From contig NZ_QAOJ01000011.1 of the NCBI RefSeq assembly GCF_003050835.1, positions 62,001 through 126,000 on the forward strand: a stretch of DNA of 64,000 bases, given 5' to 3'. The notes under the pieces were generated by a model. It saw nothing but the letters and a program-made list of their open reading frames with translations, was not told the origin of the DNA and ran no database searches. Both the position numbers and the translations under genes were made by a program. Source of the stretch: Pseudomonas sp. GV071 (lineage in GTDB: Bacteria > Pseudomonadota > Gammaproteobacteria > Pseudomonadales > Pseudomonadaceae). This document shows, in pieces, positions 42,101 through 51,471 of this stretch (positions are counted from its first letter, which is position 1; the number at the start of each line of letters is the position of its first letter).

Positions 42101-45100
42101 GGGCCGGCACCCTGGGCTTGCAGCTGGCGCGCCAGGCGGTTGGCGGCGTGCTCCAGCTGCGCGAAGGTCAACTGCGCCTCCCCGCACACCAACGCCACGG
42201 CATCAGGCTGCGTGGCGGCCTGTTCGGCAATCAAGGTTGGCAGCAACTGTTCCCGGTGCGCCGCGTAAGGCGCTGCACTCCACTGTTGCAGCTCGGCCAT
42301 GGCGCTGGCCGGCAGACGTTGCAGGTTGCCCAGGCGTTCCTGCGGCGCAGCGAGCATGGCTTCGAGCAGGGCCTCCATCAGCGCACGAATCTGCGCCACG
42401 CCTTCGCTGCTGAAGCTGGCACGCAGGTACATGTATTCGATCATCAGGCTGTCGCCCAGGTGCACCGCCAGGTCCATCGGGAAGTTGGTCACCCCCAGGT
42501 CACTGGAGGCACCAAAACTCAGGCCCGCCGGTTCAGCCTCGCGCAGGCGCTGGTCGATGGGGTAGTTCTCGAACACGATGATGCTGTCGAACAGCGCCTG
42601 ACCACCCAGGCCCGACCAACGTTGCACGTCGGCCAGCGGCGCGTGGGAGTAAGCGCGAATGTCCAGGTTGTAGGCTTGCAACTGCTGCAGCCATTGGTCC
42701 AGCGGCTGTTCCGGCTGCAGGGTCTGGATCACCGGCAAGGTGTTGATAAACAGCCCGAGCATGCTGTCCGCCCCCGCCAGGCTTTCCGGACGCCCGGCCA
42801 CGGTGGCGCCGAAGGTCACCGTGCGCTGGCCGGTGTAGCGCTGCAACAGCAGCAGCCAGGCACCCTGAATAAAGGTGTTGGGGGTAATGCGCAGCTGCCG
42901 GCAGTGCTGCTGCAGGCGCCCCGTCCACTGCGCGTCCCAGTTGGAATACAGCGCCGCGTGACCGACCTCCTCGCTGACATGCCGCGGGTACACCGCCGGG
43001 CTCAAGGCAGTCGGTTCGATGTTGGCCAACTGCTGGCGCCAAAAGCCTTCCAGAGCGGTTTTGTCCTGGCTGTGCAGCCAGGCGATAAAGTCGCCATAAC
43101 GCCCCGGCGTACCTTCCAGCTCGCGGCCGGCGTAGTGCTGCAGCACCTCGGCAAACAGGTTGGAACTGCTCCAGCCGTCCATCAACATGTGGTGGCTGGT
43201 CCAGATCATCTGGTACTGCTGCTCGCCCAACTGCACCAGCAGCATCCGTTGCAACGGCGCCTGGTCCAGCTCGAAGCCTTGCAGGGCTTGCTCGTGGGCC
43301 AAGGCGGCCAGGGCTTCATCAGTCACCGTGCGCTCGCGCCAGTCGAGTACCTGCAGCGGCATACGCGCCTGTTTGTGCACCACTTGCAGCGGCTCACTGA
43401 GGTCCGCCTGCCAGTGGAAGCTGGTGCGCAGCACGCCGTGGCGGGCAGTGACGAAGGCCCAGGCGGCGTCAAATTTGGCCACGTCCAGGCCGTTTACCGG
43501 CAGGCTGACCTGGTTGATGTAAAGCGCCTCGCCGCTGTCTTCGAGGGTGTGGAAGAGCATGCCTTTCTGCATCGGAGACAGCGGGTAGACGTCGTCGATC
43601 TGCTCTTCGGGCACCGGCAAGGCGGCACGCTGCATCGGGTCGATGTGGATGCGCCGCAGCGGGCTTTGCGCCGCCGTTTCACCCCCCGTTACCTCGGCCA
43701 GCTTGGCGATGGTCTGTTGCTCGAACAGGTCACGCGGACCAATGGCGATACCGGCCTGACGGGCACGGCTGACGATCTGAATGGAGATGATCGAGTCGCC
43801 ACCCAGCTCGAAGAAATTGTCCTCGATACCCACCTGTTCGATGCGCAGCACGTCCTGCCAGATCGCCACCAGTTGGCTTTCCACGGCGTTGCGCGGTGCC
43901 ACATAGGCGTGCTGGGTCAGGCTCTGATCCGGCACCGGCAGGGCCTTGCGGTCCAGCTTGCCGTTGGGCGACAGCGGCATGCGCTCGAGCAGCAGCCACT
44001 GGCCGGGCACCATGTAGTCCGGCAGGTGCTGGAGCAGCTGGCTTTTCAATTCAGCGATCAAGGCGCCCTGCTCCACGTCCGCAGCCGGCTCGGCGACCAC
44101 ATAGGCCACCAGGTATTTGCCATGGCTACCGTCCTGCGCCACCACCACGGCTTCGCGCACGCTCGGTTGCTCTTGCAGGCGCGCTTCGATTTCGCCGAGC
44201 TCGATGCGCAGGCCACGGATCTTCACTTGATGGTCGATACGCCCGGCGTATTCGATCACGCCATCGTCACGCTGACGGGCCAGGTCGCCAGTGCGGTACA
44301 GGCGCTGGCCGGGGCGGAATGGGTCGACAACAAAACGTTCGGCGGTCAGCGCCGGGCGGCGGTGGTAACCGCGGGCCAGGCCGACACCGCCAAGGTACAG
44401 CTCGCCGGTTACGCCAGGGCTGACCGGGTTGAGCTCGGCATCCAGCACGTAGGTTTGCAGGTTGGCGATAGGCACACCGATCGGCACCGCGTCTCGGCCT
44501 TCTTCCACGCAAGTCCAGTGGGTGACGTCGATGGCGGCTTCGGTCGGGCCATACAGGTTGTACAACCCGGCCTGTGGCAGCAGCGCCAGGGTCTGACGTT
44601 GCAGCTCGACCGGCAGTGCCTCGCCGCTGCAAATGATGCGTTTCAAACCCACACACCGCACAGCCAGTTCATCGCTGACAAAGGCCTGCAACATCGAGGG
44701 TACGAAGTGCAGCGTCGTGATTTTTTGAGTAGTGATCAGCTCCACCAGTTTGGCGGGGTCGCGGTGATCGCCGACACCCGCTACCACCAGACGCGAACCC
44801 ACCATCAGCGGCCAGAAGAACTCCCATACCGACACGTCGAAACTGAACGGCGTCTTTTGCAAAACGCTGTCGCTGCCATCCAGGCCATAGGCTTCCTGCA
44901 TCCAGGCCAGGCGGTTGTACAAGGCCAGGTGACGGTTGCCGGCGCCCTTGGGTTTGCCGGTGGAGCCAGAGGTGTAAATCACATAGGCGAGGTTTTCCGG
45001 CTGCAGGTCCAGGCTGATGTTTTCAGCGCTGGCAGTGGCCCAGGCGTGCGGCTGATCCAGCGACAAACACTTCAATCCAGCCGGGATCGGCAAGGCATCC

Positions 45101-48100
45101 AGCAGGTGCGTTTGAGTCAGCAGCAAGGCAATGCCGCTGTCCTCGAACATGTAGGCCAAGCGGTCCTGCGGATACTCCGGGTCCAGCGGCACGTAAGCGC
45201 CGCCAGCCTTCAGAATGGCCAGCAAACCGACCACCATTTCCACACTGCGCTCTGCCGCGATCCCCACCAGCACATCCGGGCCAACGCCCTGCTCGCGCAG
45301 GTGCTGGGCCAGGCGATTGGCTTCGGCATTCAGCTCGGCATAGCTCAGTTGCCGCGTGCCAAAAAGCAGTGCCGGCGCCTGTGGTTGACGCGCCACCTGG
45401 GCTTCAAACAGCTGATGCACAAACGGCGCATCCGGGTAGTGCCTGGCCGTCTCATTCCAGGCCTGCACCACCTGCTGTTGCTCGCGCTCCAGCAGCAACG
45501 GCAAATCGCCAATGGCCCGTTGCGGCTGCTGGATAAACTGCTCCAGCAGGTGCACCAGCTGCCCGGCAATCCGCTCGATGCTCCGCGCACTGAAGTGCTC
45601 GGTCAGGTAGTGGAAACCCAGCTCCAGTTCGGCGCCCACTTGCGCGATCAGGGTCAGGGCATAACCGCTCTGCTCGCTGTAGGCCAGGTTGCTGAATTGC
45701 AAGCCGCCCGGCGCTGCCGCCAGGGCTTCGGACACCGGGTAGTTTTCGAACACCAGCAAGGTGTCGAACAGCGCCTCACCGTTGCGCCCTGCCAGGCGTT
45801 GCAGATCGGCCAGCGGCGTGTGTTCGTGGTCTCGCAGCGCGAGGTTCTGCGCTTGCACCTGGTGCGCCCACTGCACCGCGTTCAGCGCCGGGTCCGGGCT
45901 GGCCACCACGGGCAAGGTATTGATAAACAGGCCGAGCTGTTCTTCGATGCCGAGCAGCTCCACCGGTCGCCCCGACACCGTCGCGCCGAAGGCCACACTG
46001 CGCTGGCCGCTGTAGCGTTGCAACAGCACTAGCCAGGCCGCTTGCAGCAGGCTGTTGAGGGTAATTTGCTGCTGACGGGCGAAGGACTGCAATTGCACGG
46101 TAAAGGCCTGGCCAAGGCCGAGCAGGTGCGCGCTCTGGCCGGGTCGCGCTTCGGGGTTGGGCCCGCAGGCCAGGGCCAGCCGGGTCGGTTCGGCCAAGGG
46201 GGCCAGTTGCGCTTGCCAGAAGGCCTGGCTGGCGGCGTCCTGGCCTTGCAGCCAGCCGAGGTAATCGGCGTAACGGCTGGTCGGGGCCGCCAGCGGCTGC
46301 CCGGCATAGGCCTGCAGCACCTCACCGAGCAGGCGCGAGTTGCTCCAGCCATCCAGCAGAATGTGGTGGCTGGTGTAGATCAGGTGATAGGCCTGGGCGC
46401 CGGTCTGCACCAGGCTCAGGCGCAGCAACGGCGGTCGCGCCAGGTCAAAACCACGCTGCAGTTCAGCGGCGGCCACGGCGTCGGTGTCACTGCCCAGCGG
46501 CTGCACGCTGACCGTCAGCGTGGCCTGGCGATGGATGATCTGCCGCGGGCTGTCCAGGCCGTTGTCCCAGATAAAACCGGCGCGCAGCAGCTCGTGGCGG
46601 TCGACGGCCTGCTGCCAGGCCTGGGTGAAACGCGGAATATCCAGGCCATGGATATCCACGCGCATCTGGTTGATATAGGTCGCGCCGTCGGGCTCATACA
46701 GGCTGTGGAACAGCATGCCCTGCTGCATCGGTGCCAGCGGGTAAATGGTCGCCACCTGGCGCGCCGGTACCGGCAAGGCGTCCAGCTGCGCCTGGCTGAG
46801 CTGGGCCAGCGGCACGTCGCTGGGGGTCAGCCCGCCGTTGTCGGCCACCAGGCAATGCTCGATCAAGGCCAGCAGCGCCTGCTGATAGGCCGCTGCCAAT
46901 TGTTCGATGCGTTCGACGGCAAACATCTCACCGCTAAAGGTCCAGTTCAGGCTCAACTCGCCCTGGTACACCTGGCCATCGACACTCAGCCAATTGCCCA
47001 GCGGCGCGCCCTCATCCTGCCCGGCGCCACGCCCTTCATTGGCCGGCGTCCACAGGGCATCGGCGGCAAAATCGGCATCGAACTGGCCGAGGTAGTTGAA
47101 GGTGATGCGCGGCTGCGGCAACGCGGCCAGTTGCTCACCCAACGTAGCGTTGCCATACGCACTGCTAGAAAAGTGACGCAGCAGGCCATAACCCAGGCCT
47201 TTGTCGGGGATGCTTTGCACCTGCTGCTTGATCTGCTTGATCGAGCCGGCGATATCGGCCGCCGGGGTCAGGCGTACCGGGAACAGGCTGGTGAACCAGC
47301 CGACCGTGCGCGACAGGTCACTGTCGGCAAACAGCTCTTCACGGCCATGGCCTTCGAGCTGAACCAGGGTCGAGGGTTGCCCGCTCCAGGCGCACACGGC
47401 GTGCGCCAGGGCGGCCAGCAGCAGGTCGTTGACCTGGGTGCGGTAAGCCGCTGGCGCTTCCTGCAGCAGCTGCCGGGTGTGCTCGGCATCCAGGCGGGTG
47501 GCCACGCTGCGGGCATGCCGCTGTTGCAGAGAACCTTGCGGGTTGTCGGCGGGCAAGTCGTGCGGCGCGTCGCTCAGTACCTCTTGCCAATACGCTGCTT
47601 GCGCCGCCATCGCCTCGCTTTGGGCGTGCGCTTGCAAGCGCAGGCCCCAGCTTTGGAAGGCCGTGGTTTTTGCTGGCAGACGGACAGGGGCGCCGGCTTG
47701 CAACTGGCGATAAGCGCTTTGCAGATCTTCCAGCAGAATCCGCCAGGACACGCCGTCCACCACCAGGTGGTGAATCACCAGCAACAGACGCTGGCTGCCA
47801 TCGCCCAGTTGCGCCAGCGCAAGACGCAACAGCGGCCCTGCGCTCAGGTCGAGGCTGCGTTGCACCTCGCTGCAGAACGCCGGCACCTGCGCAGCATCGG
47901 CGATCTGTGCCTGCCACAGCAGGTCGTGGTTTGGCTCGCTGCCGGCATGTTCTTGCACCCAGCTATTGCCCACCTGGCGATAACGCAGGCGCAGGGCATC
48001 GTGATGGCAAACCAGTTGGCTCAGCGCCTGCGCCAACAGTGCGGCATCCAGCGCCTCATTCGGCGCCAGCAGCAGTGACTGGTTCCAGTGCTGGCGCTGG

Positions 48101-51100
48101 GGAATGTCGCTGGCAAAAAACGCCTGCTGAATCGGCAGCAGCGGCGCTTCGCCCGTTACCGGCCCCTGCTCCACCTGCAGCGCTTCGCTGCGCTGGGCGA
48201 CCGCTGCCAGGCGGCGCACGCTCTGGTGCTGGAAGATATCGCGCGGGGCAAAACGGATGCCGGCCTGGCGCGCGCGGCTGACGATCTGGATGGAGATGAT
48301 CGAGTCACCGCCCAGCTCGAAGAAGTTGTCATCCACGCCCACTTGCTCCAGGCGCAGCACCTCTTGCCAGATGGCCGCCAGTTGCTGCTCCAGGGCATTG
48401 CGTGGCGCCTGGTACGCCGTCACCAGCGCGGCGGGCTCGTGTTTGGGCAGGGCCTTGCGGTCGAGCTTGCCGTTGGGTGACAGCGGCATGCGCTCCAGCA
48501 GGTGCCAGAGGGTCGGCACCATGTAATCGGGCAGCACCTCAAGCAGGCGTGCCTTGAGGTGCTGCACATAGCCGCCCTGAATCTCTGCCTCGGCGCGGGC
48601 CAGGGTGTCGGGTTCGGGGACCAGGTAAGCGAGCAGCTGTTTGCTGCTGCCACTGTCTACCGCAACCACCACCACTTCGCGCACCGCGTCCTGCTCTTGC
48701 AGGCGGGCTTCGATTTCGCCGAGTTCGATGCGCAGGCCGCGAATTTTTACCTGATGGTCGATACGCCCGGCGTATTCGATCACGCCATCGTCACGCTGAC
48801 GGGCCAGGTCGCCGGTGCGGTACAGCCGTTGACCAGGGCGGAATGGGTCGACAACAAAACGTTCGGCCGTCAGCGCCGGGCGACGATGGTAACCGCGCGC
48901 AAGGCCGACGCCGCCGAGGTACAGCTCGCCGGTTACGCCAGGGCTGACCGGATTGAGCTCGGCATCCAGCACGTAGGTTTGCAGGTTGGCGATGGGCACG
49001 CCGATGGGCACCGCATCGCGCCCCTCCTCCACGCAGGTCCAGTGGGTGACGTCGATGGCGGCTTCGGTCGGGCCGTAGAGGTTGTACAACCCGGCCTGTG
49101 GCAACAGCGCCAGGGTCTGACGTTGCAGCTCGACCGGCAGTGCTTCGCCGCTGCAAATGATGCGTTTCAAATCCACGCACCGTGCTGACAATTCATCACT
49201 GACAAAGGCCTGCAACATCGAAGGTACGAAGTGCAACGTGGTAATGCGCTGGGTGGTGATCAGCTCCACCAGTTTCGCTGGGTCGCGGTGATCGCCGACA
49301 CCGGCCACCACCAGGCGCGAACCCACCATCAACGGCCAGAAGAACTCCCACACCGACACATCGAAACTGAACGGGGTTTTCTGCAAAACGCTGTCGCTGC
49401 CGTCCAGGCCATAGGCTTCCTGCATCCAGGCCAGACGGTTGTACAAGGCCAGGTGACGGTTGCCGGCGCCCTTGGGTTTGCCAGTGGAGCCTGAGGTGTA
49501 AATCACATAGGCGAGGTTTTCCGGGTGCAGGTCCAGTTTGAGGTTTTCAGCGCTGGTGGTGGCCCAGGCGTGCGGCTTATCCAGCGCCAGGCATTTCAAC
49601 CCGACCGGGATCGGCAAGGCATCCAACAGGTGCGATTGAGTCAGCAGCAAGGCGATGCCACTGTCCTCGAACATGTAGGCCAGTCGGTCCTGCGGGTACT
49701 CCGGGTCCAACGGCACATAGGCGCCACCAGCCTTCAGAATGGCCAGCAAACCTACGACCATTTCCACACTGCGCTCTGCCGCCATGCCCACCAACACATC
49801 AGGGCCAACACCTTGCTCGCGCAGGTGCTGGGCCAGGCGATTGGCTTCGGCATTCAGCTCGGCATAGCTCAGTTGCCGCGTGCCAAAAAGCAGTGCCGGC
49901 GCCTGTGGTTGACGCGCCACCTGGGCTTCAAACAGCTGATGCACAAACGGCGCATCCGGGTACTGGCGGTCGGTCTGGTTCCAGGTTTCTACCGTCAACT
50001 CACGCTCTGCAGCGCTGAGCATCGGCAGTTCACCCAGGCGCGCTTCGGGGGCGCTTACCAGGGCTTGCAGCAGGTTCTGCCAGTGGCGGGCCATGCGCTG
50101 AATGCGTGGCGCGGCAAACAGGTCGCTGGCGTAAATGAAGTCGGCGCTGATGCCGCCGGGGTGCTCGGTGCAGTCCAGGCTCAGGTCGAACTGGGCGGTG
50201 GGCATCGCCCACTGCACTTGGCTGACTTGCAGGCCCGGCAGTGTTAAACCGCTGCCCGCCGCGGCGCTGACCTGGTGGTTGAACAGCACCTGGAACAACG
50301 GGCTATGGCTGAGGCTGCGCTCGGGTTGCAGGGCCTCGACCAGTTGCTCGAACGGCAGGTCCTGGTGGGCCTGGGCCTCCAGGGCAGTGCCACGCACCTG
50401 GCGCAGCAAATCGAGGAAGGAGGCCTGGCTGTCGATCTCGGCGCTGAGCACCTGGGTGTTGACGAAAAAGCCCAGCAGCCGCTCGGTCTCGGCGCGGTTG
50501 CGGTTGGCCGAGGGCACGCCCACACGAATCTGCTGCTGGCCGCTGTAACGCTGCAACAGCAGTTGGAACGAGGCCAATAGCAACATGAATGACGTGCAGC
50601 CTTCGCGTTGGGCCAGCTGTTTGAGCGCGGCGGCCAGGGCGAATGGCAGCTCCACACTCAGACGCCCGCCCTGCCCCGAGCGCTGCGCCGGGCGCGGCCA
50701 GTCGCCAGGCAATTCCAGCAGCGTGTCGCCACCGGCCAGTTGTTCTCGCCAGTAGGCCAACTGCCGCTCGCCTTCGCCGGCTTCCATCCACTGGCGCTGC
50801 CAGGCGGCGTAGTCGGCGTACTGAATCGGCAGGTCTGGCAGCACCTCATCGATGCCCAGCCGGCGGTTCTGGTACAGGCCGATCAACTCCTCGACCATCA
50901 ACTGCATGGACCAGGCATCGGAAACGATATGGTGCTGCACCACCAGCAACACCGCCTCGTCCGCCGCCACCTCCAGCAGGTGCACGCGCAGCAACGGGCC
51001 GTGTTCCAGGTCGAACGGACGCTGCGCCTCGCGGCTGATTACCTCAGCAATCGCCGCCTGGTCAGCACCCGGCATGGTCTGGCGAACGATGTTCAGTGGC

Positions 51101-51471
51101 TGTGCCGGCTGAATACGCTGCTGCGGCTGGCCCTCGTGCAGCACAAACACCGTGCGCAGGCTTTCATGCCGCGCCACCAGGGCGTCGAAGGCATGCTGCA
51201 GGGCGTCGAGGTCCAGCGTGCCCTGCAAACGAATGGCGGTGGGCATGTGGTAGGCGCTGTTGTCCGGCTCCAGCTGCCAGAGAAACCACTGACGCTGCTG
51301 CGCGTAAGACAGCGGCAAGGCCTCGCGTTCGCTGGCCGGCACAATGGGCAGGCGGCCGACATTGACGCCTTTCTGCGCCAATTTCTGAAACAGCTCGCGG
51401 CGCTTGGCAAAGCCCAGGCCCTTGATGCGGTCGAGCAGTGCTTGGGTTTGTGCAGATGGCTGCTTGAGCAT
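39175..51471 (-). CDS. Pyoverdine non-ribosomal peptide synthetase, modules 4-6 (Ser-Ser-X), ends in epimerization domain
   Basis: A 4098-residue synthetase read as C-A-T-E / C-A-T / C-A-T-E. Approximate residues: C 55-480, A 510-1000, T 1053, E 1095-1520; C 1560-1990, A 2020-2510, T 2557; C 2620-3040, A 3080-3570, T 3610, E 3675-4090. The first two A pockets read DVWHISLIDK, a Ser code. They are nearly identical from YPDAPFVHQLF to EARLQEQ, indicating recent duplication. The third reads DGECCGGVTK, unassigned but perhaps basic because it shares D-G-E with the Lys pocket of module 1. The first C motif is HHIVSDAW (Gly to Ala); the final E has HHLAMDLVSW. No thioesterase follows. The ATG overlaps the upstream TAA, with GGAGG before it. 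Common names are pvdI/J/D; I cannot choose. Confidence 0.93.
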   Translation of the reverse strand: MLKQPSAQTQALLDRIKGLGFAKRRELFQKLAQKGVNVGRLPIVPASEREALPLSYAQQRQWFLWQLEPDNSAYHMPTAIRLQGTLDLDALQHAFDALVARHESLRTVFVLHEGQPQQRIQPAQPLNIVRQTMPGADQAAIAEVISREAQRPFDLEHGPLLRVHLLEVAADEAVLLVVQHHIVSDAWSMQLMVEELIGLYQNRRLGIDEVLPDLPIQYADYAAWQRQWMEAGEGERQLAYWREQLAGGDTLLELPGDWPRPAQRSGQGGRLSVELPFALAAALKQLAQREGCTSFMLLLASFQLLLQRYSGQQQIRVGVPSANRNRAETERLLGFFVNTQVLSAEIDSQASFLDLLRQVRGTALEAQAHQDLPFEQLVEALQPERSLSHSPLFQVLFNHQVSAAAGSGLTLPGLQVSQVQWAMPTAQFDLSLDCTEHPGGISADFIYASDLFAAPRIQRMARHWQNLLQALVSAPEARLGELPMLSAAERELTVETWNQTDRQYPDAPFVHQLFEAQVARQPQAPALLFGTRQLSYAELNAEANRLAQHLREQGVGPDVLVGMAAERSVEMVVGLLAILKAGGAYVPLDPEYPQDRLAYMFEDSGIALLLTQSHLLDALPIPVGLKCLALDKPHAWATTSAENLKLDLHPENLAYVIYTSGSTGKPKGAGNRHLALYNRLAWMQEAYGLDGSDSVLQKTPFSFDVSVWEFFWPLMVGSRLVVAGVGDHRDPAKLVELITTQRITTLHFVPSMLQAFVSDELSARCVDLKRIICSGEALPVELQRQTLALLPQAGLYNLYGPTEAAIDVTHWTCVEEGRDAVPIGVPIANLQTYVLDAELNPVSPGVTGELYLGGVGLARGYHRRPALTAERFVVDPFRPGQRLYRTGDLARQRDDGVIEYAGRIDHQVKIRGLRIELGEIEARLQEQDAVREVVVVAVDSGSSKQLLAYLVPEPDTLARAEAEIQGGYVQHLKARLLEVLPDYMVPTLWHLLERMPLSPNGKLDRKALPKHEPAALVTAYQAPRNALEQQLAAIWQEVLRLEQVGVDDNFFELGGDSIISIQIVSRARQAGIRFAPRDIFQHQSVRRLAAVAQRSEALQVEQGPVTGEAPLLPIQQAFFASDIPQRQHWNQSLLLAPNEALDAALLAQALSQLVCHHDALRLRYRQVGNSWVQEHAGSEPNHDLLWQAQIADAAQVPAFCSEVQRSLDLSAGPLLRLALAQLGDGSQRLLLVIHHLVVDGVSWRILLEDLQSAYRQLQAGAPVRLPAKTTAFQSWGLRLQAHAQSEAMAAQAAYWQEVLSDAPHDLPADNPQGSLQQRHARSVATRLDAEHTRQLLQEAPAAYRTQVNDLLLAALAHAVCAWSGQPSTLVQLEGHGREELFADSDLSRTVGWFTSLFPVRLTPAADIAGSIKQIKQQVQSIPDKGLGYGLLRHFSSSAYGNATLGEQLAALPQPRITFNYLGQFDADFAADALWTPANEGRGAGQDEGAPLGNWLSVDGQVYQGELSLNWTFSGEMFAVERIEQLAAAYQQALLALIEHCLVADNGGLTPSDVPLAQLSQAQLDALPVPARQVATIYPLAPMQQGMLFHSLYEPDGATYINQMRVDIHGLDIPRFTQAWQQAVDRHELLRAGFIWDNGLDSPRQIIHRQATLTVSVQPLGSDTDAVAAAELQRGFDLARPPLLRLSLVQTGAQAYHLIYTSHHILLDGWSNSRLLGEVLQAYAGQPLAAPTSRYADYLGWLQGQDAASQAFWQAQLAPLAEPTRLALACGPNPEARPGQSAHLLGLGQAFTVQLQSFARQQQITLNSLLQAAWLVLLQRYSGQRSVAFGATVSGRPVELLGIEEQLGLFINTLPVVASPDPALNAVQWAHQVQAQNLALRDHEHTPLADLQRLAGRNGEALFDTLLVFENYPVSEALAAAPGGLQFSNLAYSEQSGYALTLIAQVGAELELGFHYLTEHFSARSIERIAGQLVHLLEQFIQQPQRAIGDLPLLLEREQQQVVQAWNETARHYPDAPFVHQLFEAQVARQPQAPALLFGTRQLSYAELNAEANRLAQHLREQGVGPDVLVGIAAERSVEMVVGLLAILKAGGAYVPLDPEYPQDRLAYMFEDSGIALLLTQTHLLDALPIPAGLKCLSLDQPHAWATASAENISLDLQPENLAYVIYTSGSTGKPKGAGNRHLALYNRLAWMQEAYGLDGSDSVLQKTPFSFDVSVWEFFWPLMVGSRLVVAGVGDHRDPAKLVELITTQKITTLHFVPSMLQAFVSDELAVRCVGLKRIICSGEALPVELQRQTLALLPQAGLYNLYGPTEAAIDVTHWTCVEEGRDAVPIGVPIANLQTYVLDAELNPVSPGVTGELYLGGVGLARGYHRRPALTAERFVVDPFRPGQRLYRTGDLARQRDDGVIEYAGRIDHQVKIRGLRIELGEIEARLQEQPSVREAVVVAQDGSHGKYLVAYVVAEPAADVEQGALIAELKSQLLQHLPDYMVPGQWLLLERMPLSPNGKLDRKALPVPDQSLTQHAYVAPRNAVESQLVAIWQDVLRIEQVGIEDNFFELGGDSIISIQIVSRARQAGIAIGPRDLFEQQTIAKLAEVTGGETAAQSPLRRIHIDPMQRAALPVPEEQIDDVYPLSPMQKGMLFHTLEDSGEALYINQVSLPVNGLDVAKFDAAWAFVTARHGVLRTSFHWQADLSEPLQVVHKQARMPLQVLDWRERTVTDEALAALAHEQALQGFELDQAPLQRMLLVQLGEQQYQMIWTSHHMLMDGWSSSNLFAEVLQHYAGRELEGTPGRYGDFIAWLHSQDKTALEGFWRQQLANIEPTALSPAVYPRHVSEEVGHAALYSNWDAQWTGRLQQHCRQLRITPNTFIQGAWLLLLQRYTGQRTVTFGATVAGRPESLAGADSMLGLFINTLPVIQTLQPEQPLDQWLQQLQAYNLDIRAYSHAPLADVQRWSGLGGQALFDSIIVFENYPIDQRLREAEPAGLSFGASSDLGVTNFPMDLAVHLGDSLMIEYMYLRASFSSEGVAQIRALMEALLEAMLAAPQERLGNLQRLPASAMAELQQWSAAPYAAHREQLLPTLIAEQAATQPDAVALVCGEAQLTFAQLEHAANRLARQLQAQGAGPEVVVGVALPRSVEMVVALLAVMKAGAAYVPLDLDYPAERLAYMIDDSAMAVLITRSELQGTLPVPAQVAVLALDQLPAHGDSRSLPSRLLADNLAYLIYTSGSTGRPKGVAVSHGPLSMHCQAIAQLYEMDRGTRELLFMSFAFDGAHERWLSTLASGGALVIRDGTLWTPEQTCAVLHEQRISIACFPPAYLKQLAEYIEASGVPAPAVHTYCFGGDAVPEQSFEQVKAALRPAYFTNGYGPTETVVTPMLWRVPLSGRCEAAYAPIGKAVGQRSLHVLDAELNPLPVGFAGELYIGGYGVARGYHGRPDITAERFVPDPFGAPGARLYRTGDLVRLRSDGILDYVGRIDHQVKVRGFRIELGEIEACLRAQPGVEDALVIARDAASGKQLIGYVVSSAADCGETLRAALRSELPDYMVPAQVLAMAAFPLTPNGKLDRKALPEPSFTSASFVAPRNEQERLLAEIWAEVLQVEQVGITDSFFELGGDSILSLQVISRVRNHPDLQLQLKLRDLMRQPTIVGLLGQGCEVQAPMHSVSTLGAEQFALLPVQTEFFARHAEQPQHFNQSLLLQANQPLNRAALLTALNAVLAQHDALRLRFTQEHGQWRQAYAPVSDASELLWQATVADEQALLALINRAQRSLDLHQGPLLRAVCATLSDGSERLLLVVHHLAMDLVSWRVLSEDLLRAYQQQCAGQTVVLGEKTSSYRAWVEHWQTQVPQLVEQQRAYWLEQLGTETSPWPCDNPRGSQLALHQALVRRALSTDDSERLLRETAPACQTSVNELLLTALASALCQWSAQDSVLVELETHGRYSDDSSPEISRTLGWFTSQYPLRLNPNAAPRALRAIQAQLAAVPTQGIGYGLLRHLAGADVQASLAHGGSPRVSFSYLGQFNPGFAEQGEAFSLAAEPSGDEHSAFTPLANELEVVAQISEGRLELRCNYSRRRYRRQRIETLMDDCLAQLHLLIAHRGAL

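Noticed and set aside
41863..46032. 1389-codon open frame on the plus strand opposite the NRPS gene
   Set aside because: It is the antisense shadow of high-GC adenylation and condensation domains; its His/Gln/Arg-rich translation has no domain. The same applies to 59327-62794, 56196-59648, 46042-48078 and 39835-41850.
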